The notes under the pieces are model-generated. The model saw nothing but the letters and a program-made list of their open reading frames with translations, was not told the origin of the DNA and ran no database searches. Shown piece by piece: positions 1 through 6,730 of a stretch of DNA of 6,730 bases. Numbering within the stretch: the first letter of the stretch is position 1; each line of letters opens with the position of its first letter. The DNA comes from Thermodesulfobacteriota bacterium (lineage in GTDB: Bacteria > Desulfobacterota > Desulfobacteria > Desulfobacterales > RPRI01). Position numbers and translations under genes: made by a program. The stretch spans positions 1 to 6,730 of the forward strand of contig JAUPLM010000053.1 in assembly GCA_030836965.1 (NCBI GenBank). The letters are read 5' to 3'.

Positions 1-786
1 ATGGGAGAATATTTCCGTGATAAGAGTCAGCATTCCTTAATAATATATGACGACCTTTCGAAACAGGCGGCTGCGTATCGCCAGGTTTCACTTCTCCTGA
101 GACGCCCGCCAGGTCGTGAAGCCTATCCCGGTGATATTTTCTATAACCATTCCAGGCTTCTTGAGCGTTCAGCAAAGCTGAATGATGAGCTTGGTGCGGG
201 TTCGCTTACCGCCCTTCCGATTATTGAGACTCAAGCTGGCGACGTTTCCGCATATATTCCTACAAATGTTATTTCAATTACAGACGGACAGATTTATCTT
301 GAACCCAGCCTTTTCTTTGCGGGTGTAAGGCCGGCTATCAATGTCGGTCTTTCAGTTTCCCGTGTCGGCGGGGCGGCCCAGGTTAAAGCCATGAAGCAGG
401 TTGCAGGCAGCCTGAGGCTCGACCTTGCACAGTACCGCGAACTCGAGGCGTTTGCAGCTTTCGGAAGCGATCTCGATAAGGCGACTCAAAGGCAGCTTAC
501 ACGCGGAGCGCGGCTGGTTGAGATTTTAAAGCAGCCTCAGTACAAGCCGTTGTCCATGGAGAAGCAGGTTACGATTCTATATGCCGGAACCAGGGGCTTC
601 CTTGATAAGTATCCGGTTAATGTTCTTGCTAAATATGAAGCCGGTCTTTTTGCATTTGTTTCTGAAAAGTACCCGCAAATATTTAAAGAACTTGCCGAAA
701 AGAAAATCATCAGTGAAGAACTGGACAAGGTGATGACTGATGCTTTGAATGCTTATGACGAAGAATTCAAGGATACAATTAAATAA
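1..786 (+). CDS. atpA: ATP synthase F1 subunit alpha, C-terminal half (5'-partial)
   Basis: This is the C-terminal 261 residues of the F1 alpha subunit, which forms the non-catalytic nucleotide sites of the membrane-bound ATP synthase and supplies the arginine finger to the catalytic beta sites. The full family length is about 500-510 residues, so the gene begins upstream; the ATG at position 1 is an internal methionine, just before the EYFRD segment that sits mid-protein in other alpha subunits. The Walker B strand LIIYDD is at residues 13-18 of this fragment, the [14 protein letters not shown] segment at 31-45, [20 protein letters not shown] at about 70-89, and the [10 protein letters not shown] signature at 118-127 with the arginine finger at R121. 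The Walker A loop lies outside the window. The frame is clean to TAA at 784-786. atpG follows after 58 bases, as expected in an atp operon. Confidence 0.97.
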   Translation: MGEYFRDKSQHSLIIYDDLSKQAAAYRQVSLLLRRPPGREAYPGDIFYNHSRLLERSAKLNDELGAGSLTALPIIETQAGDVSAYIPTNVISITDGQIYLEPSLFFAGVRPAINVGLSVSRVGGAAQVKAMKQVAGSLRLDLAQYRELEAFAAFGSDLDKATQRQLTRGARLVEILKQPQYKPLSMEKQVTILYAGTRGFLDKYPVNVLAKYEAGLFAFVSEKYPQIFKELAEKKIISEELDKVMTDALNAYDEEFKDTIK

Positions 787-844
787 TATCGGCCCGGTCT
801 TTTTATAATAATCTGAATTTTGAGATGGATAAGGGTTGAGTTGA

Positions 845-1735
845 ATGGCTACGTTAAAAGATGTCAAAACAAAAATAGGTGCAGTAAAGAAGACCAAGCA
901 GATCACGAAAGCCATGAACATGGTGGCCGCTTCAAAACTCAGGGGTGCACAGACCAGCATGACCGGTTTCAGGCCTTATGCAGGCAAGTTTGCCGAAGTA
1001 CTTGGCAGTCTTGCCGAACGGGGCGGAAGCGGGCCCACTCCTTTACTGACCGTACGTGAGAAGATTTCAAAAATAAACATCGTTCTTTGCACTTCAGACA
1101 GAGGGTTGTGCGGTGGGTTTAATTCAAACCTTATTTTAAAAGCAGAATCTTTAGTCAAAGAAAAAACCGGTTCGGATATAAAAATTTCTTTTACAAACTT
1201 CGGCAAAAAAGGGCGTGACTGGAGCCGTAAAAACAATTTTGAGATCGTTAATGAATATCTTGGAGTTGTCGGCGGAAGATTCGGTTTTAATATTTCCGTT
1301 AATGCCGGGCAGAAGCTGATAGATGGATTTTTAAAGGGAGAATATGATGAGGTTTATGTGATATATTCCGAATTTAAAAGTACAGCTAAGCAGATTCCGG
1401 TAATTAAGCAGATTCTTCCTATACCGCCCATTGAAGCATCCGAAAAGACTGAGGATGCCAAAAAGCAATATCTTCCGGAGCATATATGTGAACCGACACC
1501 TGCCGAGCTTCTTGATGACATGCTTCCAAAAAATGTTTATGTCCAGATTTACAGCGCTCTTTTGGAGACATCAACAAGCGAGCATGCTGCGAGAATGGCA
1601 GCGATGAACAATGCAACCAAAGCTTGTAACGATATGATTGATAGTCTTACTCTGGCATACAACAAGGCCCGGCAGGCTTCCATCACCTCTGATCTTATGG
1701 ATATTGTTGGTGGTGCGGAAGCGCTTAAAGGGTAA
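845..1735 (+). CDS. atpG: ATP synthase F1 subunit gamma
   Basis: The 296-residue gamma subunit is the rotating central stalk that couples proton flow through Fo to conformational change in the alpha3beta3 ring. Both family ends are present. The N-terminal helix MATLKDVKTKIGAVKKTKQI runs into TKAMNMVAASKLR at 21-33, and the C-terminal helix carries YNKARQASIT at 272-281 followed by DIVGGAEAL. The central TSDRGLCGGFN signature is at 83-93. Length is close to the usual 285-295, and I see no plastid-type regulatory cysteine insertion. The ATG at 845 is chosen because the conserved N-terminus begins there and an AAGGG Shine-Dalgarno-like stretch (831-835) lies 9 bases upstream. A reading starting at 820 in another frame has no family resemblance. 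The gene sits between atpA and atpD and is presumably co-transcribed with them. Confidence 0.98.
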   Translation: MATLKDVKTKIGAVKKTKQITKAMNMVAASKLRGAQTSMTGFRPYAGKFAEVLGSLAERGGSGPTPLLTVREKISKINIVLCTSDRGLCGGFNSNLILKAESLVKEKTGSDIKISFTNFGKKGRDWSRKNNFEIVNEYLGVVGGRFGFNISVNAGQKLIDGFLKGEYDEVYVIYSEFKSTAKQIPVIKQILPIPPIEASEKTEDAKKQYLPEHICEPTPAELLDDMLPKNVYVQIYSALLETSTSEHAARMAAMNNATKACNDMIDSLTLAYNKARQASITSDLMDIVGGAEALKG

Positions 1736-1776
1736 GAATTGAAAATACCGCATTCAGTTTGATAGGAGGTTTATAA

Positions 1777-3195
<1,419 letters not shown>

Positions 3196-3212
3196 AAGTG
3201 AGGGCATATAAT

Positions 3213-3632
3213 ATGGCCGGAAACATAAAAATTGAAGTTGTTACACCTGAAAAATCAGTCGTTAGCGAAGAAGCGCAAATTGTTATGGCTCCCGGCTCGC
3301 TGGGTGAATTTGGAGTTCTAATTGGCCATACGCCCTTTTTCACCACACTGAAGATCGGAATTATCCGTTACAAGGATATTAAGGGTGAAGAAAGACTTGT
3401 ATTTGTGAACGGCGGATTTGCCGAGGCACTTCCCGACAGAGTTACTGTGCTGGCGGAATCTGCTGAAAGAAGGCGTGATATTGATCTGGAAAGAGCAAAA
3501 GCCGCTTTAAAACGTGCTCAGGAACGCCTGGCAAAAGAAAGTGCCGAAAAGGATATCGATTTCATAAGAGCTAAGGCAGCTTTGGACAGAGCATTATACC
3601 GTGTGAAGCTTGCTGAAACAAGACATCGCTGA
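3213..3632 (+). CDS. atpC: ATP synthase F1 subunit epsilon
   Basis: The epsilon subunit binds gamma at the foot of the central stalk and can inhibit ATP hydrolysis through its C-terminal helices. Read from ATG 3213 it has 139 residues, the common bacterial length. The N-terminal beta-sandwich (about 1-85) contains the family segments GEFGVLIGHTP at 31-41 and VNGGFAEALPDRVTVLAE at 65-82. The rest is two charged, alanine-rich helices (about 88-135), so the regulatory C-terminal domain is present. A GTG start at 3198 would add five residues, but the GAGG at 3200-3203 lies 9 bases before ATG 3213 and would serve as its ribosome binding site, and MAGNIKIEVVTPE matches family N-termini, so I prefer 3213. 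It is the last gene of the operon and is followed by a terminator. Confidence 0.96.
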   Translation: MAGNIKIEVVTPEKSVVSEEAQIVMAPGSLGEFGVLIGHTPFFTTLKIGIIRYKDIKGEERLVFVNGGFAEALPDRVTVLAESAERRRDIDLERAKAALKRAQERLAKESAEKDIDFIRAKAALDRALYRVKLAETRHR

Positions 3633-3681
3633 TTACTTAGAGGTATACAAATATATATTACCCGTTTCTGATGGGCAACAA

Positions 3682-3717
3682 AAAAAGGGCAGCCTGATTA
3701 TAAGGACTGCCCTTTTT
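3682..3717 (+). terminator. Intrinsic terminator of the atp operon
   Basis: The arm GGGCAG (3687-3692) pairs with CTGCCC (3707-3712). Inside it CCT (3693-3695) pairs with AGG (3703-3705) past a one-base bulge, leaving a 7-base loop. A run of A (3682-3686) faces the T run (3713-3717), extending the stem. The T run after a G+C-rich stem is the classical rho-independent form, and the A run opposite could make it work in both directions. It lies 49 bases after the atpC stop and only 20 bases before the glmU-like start. Confidence 0.88.
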
Positions 3718-3737
3718 AATTTTTATGAGGTTGTTTA

Positions 3738-4457
3738 ATGACACGTAAATTAGCTGCTGTAATTCTTGCCGCCGGTTTGGGGAAAAGAATGAAATCCGAA
3801 AAAGCCAAGGTATTAAACGAGATTAACGGTAAACCTATGGTCATGTATATTATTGAAACAGCTAAAAAAATTGCTGGAAACAATATAGTTGTTGTTGTTG
3901 GAAAGCAGGCTGAAAAAGTCAGTGAAACAATATCAAAAGAATATGAGGTTATTTATGCATTGCAAAAAGAGCAGCTTGGAACCGGGCATGCTGTTAAATG
4001 CGCTTTGCCTTTTCTGCCTGAATATTCGGAACAGGTGTTAATCCTGTGCGGAGATGTGCCGCTCCTTTCTTATGATACTTTAAAAAGACTTTATGAAGAG
4101 CATATAAGATCAAATCGGGATATTTCCGTCCTGGCGGTTGAAACCGGTAATCCTAAGGGATATGGTAGATTAATTCTCGATAATGAAAATAATGTTTCAG
4201 GAATAATTGAAGAGACTGATGCAACAGATATTCAAAAACAGATAAAAATTATTAATTCAGGCATATATTGTGTGAAAAAAGAATTTCTTGAGTATTCTCT
4301 GAATAAAATCAGCGCTGATAATGCTCAGGGTGAATTTTATCTTACAGACATAGTTAAAATCGGATATAATAATAATAAAAACATCGGAGCAGTTATTGGT
4401 CAGGATAATGAAGAGTTATTAGGAATAAACAGCATTCAGGATTTGATGGCTATATAA
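3738..4457 (+). CDS. GlmU-type UDP-GlcNAc pyrophosphorylase, single (uridylyltransferase) domain
   Basis: This 239-residue nucleotidyltransferase resembles the N-terminal half of GlmU, which makes UDP-N-acetylglucosamine from UTP and GlcNAc-1-phosphate in the cytoplasm for peptidoglycan and LPS. Visible motifs are the nucleotide loop LAAGLGKRM at 10-18 with K24 in AKVL (family form PKVL), QLGTGHAV at 79-86, the metal-binding D106 in GDVPLL, GYGRLI at 141-146, IEETDAT at 157-163, INSGIY at 172-177, GEFYLTDI at 198-205 and N231 near the end. Full GlmU has about 450-460 residues with a C-terminal left-handed beta-helix acetyltransferase. Here the frame stops where that linker would begin, and nothing resembling the helix follows. 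GAGG at 3727-3730, 7 bases before the ATG, supports the start. UDP-GlcNAc specificity is inferred from motif similarity; another sugar-1-phosphate is possible. Confidence 0.9.
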   Translation: MTRKLAAVILAAGLGKRMKSEKAKVLNEINGKPMVMYIIETAKKIAGNNIVVVVGKQAEKVSETISKEYEVIYALQKEQLGTGHAVKCALPFLPEYSEQVLILCGDVPLLSYDTLKRLYEEHIRSNRDISVLAVETGNPKGYGRLILDNENNVSGIIEETDATDIQKQIKIINSGIYCVKKEFLEYSLNKISADNAQGEFYLTDIVKIGYNNNKNIGAVIGQDNEELLGINSIQDLMAI

Positions 4458-4489
4458 CGCATAATTCAGAGACGGTTGGGTATTATCGC

Positions 4490-4519
4490 TTGACTTTGTC
4501 ATTAATGGGATATTATAGA
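4490..4519 (+). promoter_or_regulatory. Candidate sigma70-type promoter for zapB-zapA
   Basis: TTGACT at 4490-4495 matches the -35 consensus at five of six bases. The -10 side is an A+T run, TATTATAGAT (4511-4520), with no single best hexamer: TATTAT gives a 15-base spacer, ATTATA 16 and TATAGA 18. It lies in the 83-base gap after the glmU-like gene and just before the TTG start of the next gene, so it could drive zapB and zapA separately. This is pattern evidence only. Confidence 0.35.
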
Positions 4520-4540
4520 TATATATAATGGGGTGGCGAG

Positions 4541-4786
4541 TTGGATAACAAATTGATTCTGCGGCAATTTGACGAAATAGAAAATAAAATTGAAAAGGTA
4601 ATTGCAGTTTGTAAATCGTACGAGGCGATTAATATAGAACTGAATAATAAAATAGTGAAATTAGAGGAGGAGCTGCAGGGTAAGATCGAGGCCGAAAAGA
4701 GCTATTCAATGGAAAGAAATATTATCCGGTCAAAAATAGATAATCTTCTCAGCAAGCTCGATGGTATTACAGAAGCTCATAAATAG
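4541..4786 (+). CDS. zapB: ZapB-like small coiled-coil cell division protein
   Basis: This 81-residue protein is almost wholly helical, with heptad-like spacing of hydrophobics and charges from about residue 7 to 77 (FDEIENKIEKVI, then INIELNNKIVKLEEELQ, then IIRSKIDNLLSKLDGI). The length equals that of E. coli ZapB, and the C-terminal pattern NLLSKLDGI resembles ZapB's ALLGRMEEV. ZapB is a cytoplasmic coiled-coil that binds ZapA and stabilises the FtsZ ring, and here zapA is the next gene, which supports the name. The start is TTG at 4541: an in-frame stop at 4526-4528 and the absence of an upstream ATG leave it as the natural choice, with a G-rich but non-ideal ribosome binding site (about 4530-4536). 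Sequence similarity of short coiled coils is weak evidence, so the name rests partly on the neighbour. Confidence 0.72.
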   Translation: MDNKLILRQFDEIENKIEKVIAVCKSYEAINIELNNKIVKLEEELQGKIEAEKSYSMERNIIRSKIDNLLSKLDGITEAHK

Positions 4787-4822
4787 CAGCCAACAAAATT
4801 ATTTTGAAAGGTAGATATTTAT

Positions 4823-5128
4823 TTGGAACAATTTGTAAAAATTGATATTTTCGGGAAACAATATACTTTTAAAGCTGAAACTGAATTATCACAGGCAAAA
4901 GAAGTTGCCGATTTTCTCGTCAAAGAGGTTAGAAGGGTTGAATTACGGCAGCCGGATTTTCCGGCAAGCTATAATCAGCTTGGAATTATGATTTTGACTG
5001 CCTTGAATATTGCAAATGATAATATCGAGATTAAAAAAAAGCATTCGGATTTCCTGCGTGTAATTTCAGACAAATCGGCAAAATTGCTTGGCAGACTGGA
5101 CGATTGTTTAATTCGGGCGTTTCCATAA
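4823..5128 (+). CDS. zapA: Cell division protein ZapA
   Basis: ZapA is a small cytoplasmic protein that bundles FtsZ filaments and so promotes Z-ring assembly. The 101-residue product has the family layout: an N-terminal globular strand-rich part (VKIDIFGKQYTFKAE, residues 5-19), a helix that begins QAKEVADFLVKEV (24-36), and a long helix of the dimer and tetramer type from about 52 to 98, starting at QLGIMILTALNIAND. Family length is about 90-110. The start is TTG at 4823 with AAAGG at 4807-4811; an in-frame TGA at 4805 and no nearby ATG exclude a longer form. It follows the ZapB-like gene by 36 bases, probably in one transcript, and is followed by the 6S RNA gene, a neighbourhood seen in many proteobacteria. 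Confidence 0.92.
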   Translation: MEQFVKIDIFGKQYTFKAETELSQAKEVADFLVKEVRRVELRQPDFPASYNQLGIMILTALNIANDNIEIKKKHSDFLRVISDKSAKLLGRLDDCLIRAFP

Positions 5129-5281
5129 TTTGTGACTTAACTGATATATGACAAAAAGATGTTATTTTTGCTACCTTTCGAAATAGTGATATAAACCGGC
5201 TGACTGTATTTGAGTATTTCTGTAATTTCCCCTGAATAGGATTTGTCTCACCGGGATTTTAAGAAAATGAATTTTTTTGGT

Positions 5282-5466
5282 GTTAAACCCCTGCCGTGTT
5301 CGTGATTGGTATTTGTTCTTTGATCCAACAAAGATAATATCAGGAGCCTTCCTCGGTTTTGGTGTGCATGTTCTGCTTGTACAGAAAAGCCTAAAGAAAC
5401 CATAAGGCGCCAACTTTGAACTTTCGGTTCAGAGACTTACCAACACGGCATTGTGCGGGGGTTAAC
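5282..5466 (+). ncRNA. ssrS: 6S RNA
   Basis: 6S RNA binds the housekeeping sigma70-RNA polymerase holoenzyme by imitating an open promoter and lowers transcription in stationary phase. The fold can be traced by eye. The closing stem is GTTAA plus CCCC (5282-5291) with GGGG plus TTAAC (5458-5466), then TGCCGTGTT (5292-5300) with AACACGGCA (5442-5450). The central bubble has one small hairpin on each strand: TTTGTT/AACAAA (5312-5332) and CTTTGAAC/GTTCAGAG (5414-5434). The distal arm pairs GCCTT (5346-5350) with AAGGC (5404-5408) and GGTTT (5355-5359) with AAACC (5397-5401). The apex has TTCTG/CAGAA (5371-5386), and the stretch 5359-5375 closely follows the E. coli apical sequence as I recall it. 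Length is about 185, close to E. coli's 184. Ends are set by the stem and may be off by some bases. No clear promoter or terminator is visible. Confidence 0.92.
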
Positions 5467-5879
5467 AAATTTCCCCGATGACCGGCAAGAGATATCCGTT
5501 AAGGGATCGGTTGATTCCTGCCATTTTCCTCCCAGCATTTATAACTATTTTCATACCATTGATCTCGACAACTTCATGAAAAGACTTAAAAGCAGTATAA
5601 TTTAAAGCCACGAGGAACAATAAGTTAATTACATTGAAGCAAATATGTATTTCGTTACCATTGAGCTCTTTGCATTTATTGCGGTGTGAATCGGACATTA
5701 TGCTGTGATGCAATCCAGCAAGCCCTGATGTTTTTGTAACATATATAGATAATAATTAATAATATATAAAAGCGGTTTATTGAAACAATATACATGATCG
5801 CATGGTACGAATTTAATATTTTATCAGGCCATACCGGCATTTTTAAGACAGATAAACAGTCAACAACTGGAGATTAGTA
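5467..5879. other. 413-base interval between 6S RNA and rny, no assignable gene
   Basis: I find no protein I recognise here. Two weak readings exist: a minus-strand frame of 83 codons (5713-5462) and a plus-strand frame of 33 codons (5478-5579) with a hydrophobic middle; neither has a convincing ribosome binding site. The last 150 bases are very A+T-rich, notably 5740-5770, an imperfect dyad of A and T. GATAAT (5748-5753), 17 bases after CTGATG (5725-5730), is a weak promoter candidate for rny, which would give a leader of about 120 bases. No U-tract hairpin that would terminate 6S RNA is evident. Confidence 0.5.
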
Positions 5880-6730
5880 ATGTATCAATATATATTAGTC
5901 GGCATTATCTTTTTTTGTACAGGATATGCCGTTTCCTATTGGGTAAAGGGCAAAATTACTTCCCGGAAAATCAAGGCGGCGGAAAATGAAGCTTCCAGAA
6001 TAATAGATGCCGCAAAAATAGCTTCTGACGCTGTTGTTAAAGAGGCTCAGGTAGAAGCCAAAGACAGGCTTTTTAGAATGAAAAACGAGTTTGATATCGA
6101 AACTAAAGAAACGAGAGCTGAGCTGAAGAAACGGGAAAAAAGATTAATCCAAAAAGAGGAAAGCATAGACAACAAGCTTGAGCAGATTGAGAGGAGAGAC
6201 CGGGAAATTTCAAGAAAAGAAGCCATGCTTCAAAAAAGGGAAGAGAACATTGAGCAAAGCGAACTTAAATATAATGAGCTGATAGAAGATCAGAAAAAGC
6301 AACTGGAAAGAATATCCGATCTTACAGCTGAACAAGCCAAGGATCTTCTGGTCAGGGCAATGGAGAATGAAGCAAGGCATGATGCCGCAAAACTGATAAA
6401 AAAAATCGAAAACGAAGCGAAAGAAGATGCTGACAAGAAAGCAAAAAACATTATGGCAACCGCTATACAGAGATATGCAGGGGAATATGTTGCTGAGCGT
6501 ACCGTTTCTGTAGTTCAACTGCCTAATGATGAAATGAAAGGAAGAATTATTGGAAGAGAGGGTCGTAATATAAGGGCGCTTGAAGCTGCAACCGGGATCG
6601 ATCTTATAATAGACGATACTCCTGAAGCAGTAATTTTATCCGGATTTAATCCTGTACGAAGAGAAGTGGCACGAATATCACTTATGCGGCTCATATCCGA
6701 TGGCCGGATTCACCCGGCCAGGATAGAAGA
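5880..6730 (+). CDS. rny: Ribonuclease Y, N-terminal part (3'-partial)
   Basis: RNase Y is a membrane-anchored endoribonuclease that starts mRNA decay. The window holds the first 283 residues of a family of about 510-530. Residues 2-22 form one membrane segment, beginning with [21 protein letters not shown] long, highly charged coiled coil rich in Glu, Lys and Arg covers about 27-195. The conserved [20 protein letters not shown] stretch (206-224) leads into a KH RNA-binding domain with the GREG loop at 225-228 and [20 protein letters not shown] at 238-257. The catalytic HD domain lies beyond the window. The ATG at 5880 is supported by GGAG at 5869-5872, 7 bases upstream, and by the membrane segment starting at once. 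The frame is open to the last base. It is the first protein gene after 6S RNA. Confidence 0.96.
   Translation, partial: MYQYILVGIIFFCTGYAVSYWVKGKITSRKIKAAENEASRIIDAAKIASDAVVKEAQVEAKDRLFRMKNEFDIETKETRAELKKREKRLIQKEESIDNKLEQIERRDREISRKEAMLQKREENIEQSELKYNELIEDQKKQLERISDLTAEQAKDLLVRAMENEARHDAAKLIKKIENEAKEDADKKAKNIMATAIQRYAGEYVAERTVSVVQLPNDEMKGRIIGREGRNIRALEAATGIDLIIDDTPEAVILSGFNPVRREVARISLMRLISDGRIHPARIE

Noticed and set aside
1..3. ATG at the first base as the start of a 261-residue protein
   Set aside because: The sequence from here is mid-alpha-subunit (EYFRD just ahead of the Walker B strand); the true start is upstream of the window.
577..960. 127-codon minus-strand frame across the atpA-atpG junction
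   Set aside because: It overlaps the conserved ends of two certain genes and resembles nothing; the hydrophobic look comes from the complement of charged helices.
3198..3212. GTG start for atpC, five residues longer
   Set aside because: The GAGG within this stretch is the likely ribosome binding site for ATG 3213, and the family N-terminus and 139-residue length fit the later start.
4524..4529. Perfect TATAAT before the ZapB-like gene
   Set aside because: No -35-like hexamer lies 16-18 bases upstream, and a start from it would leave almost no leader before TTG 4541.
5152..5170. CAAAAA/TTTTTG hairpin after zapA as a terminator
   Set aside because: The stem is nearly all A-T pairs with no G+C core and no T tract after it, so it is unlikely to terminate transcription.
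5171..5413. 80-codon minus-strand frame
   Set aside because: It lies antisense to most of the 6S RNA, whose base pairing explains the sequence better.
5462..5713. 83-codon minus-strand frame between 6S RNA and rny
   Set aside because: No ribosome binding site, no recognisable domain, runs against all neighbours, and its stop falls in the 6S closing stem; I cannot exclude a remnant, but cannot support a gene.

Overview
The window is a chromosomal housekeeping segment. All genes I can support are on the + strand. Gene content and order (ATP synthase operon, a GlmU-type uridylyltransferase, ZapB-like and ZapA division proteins, 6S RNA, RNase Y) suggest a Gram-negative, deltaproteobacterium-like organism, perhaps of the sulfate-reducing Desulfobacterales type. 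That assignment is inference from gene order and protein character, recalled rather than searched.

Positions 1-3632 carry the distal half of an F1Fo ATP synthase operon in the usual order: the 3' part of atpA (alpha), then complete atpG (gamma), atpD (beta) and atpC (epsilon). An intrinsic terminator at 3682-3717 closes the operon. Catalytic motifs are intact: the alpha arginine finger, the beta P-loop, catalytic glutamate and DELSEED-like loop, and the gamma N- and C-terminal signatures.

Positions 3738-5128 are visibly A+T-richer. They hold a 239-residue protein equal to the uridylyltransferase half of GlmU without the acetyltransferase half, then two small genes with TTG starts: a ZapB-like coiled-coil protein and ZapA. 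Together these link cell-envelope precursor synthesis to Z-ring assembly.

Positions 5129-5879 have no convincing protein gene. They contain a 6S RNA gene (ssrS, about 5282-5466), recognised by its closing stem, central bubble hairpins and conserved apical arm, directly downstream of zapA as in many proteobacteria. A 413-base stretch after it has no assignable gene and probably carries the promoter and leader of the next gene.

From 5880 to the window end is the 5' part of rny (RNase Y): membrane anchor, long coiled coil and KH domain. The HD catalytic domain lies beyond the edge.

I see no mobile element, CRISPR array, tRNA or rRNA, and no evidence of a new biological system. The points worth a second look are the single-domain GlmU, the 6S RNA and its flanks, the tight terminator-glmU junction, and the paired TTG-start zapB-zapA genes.
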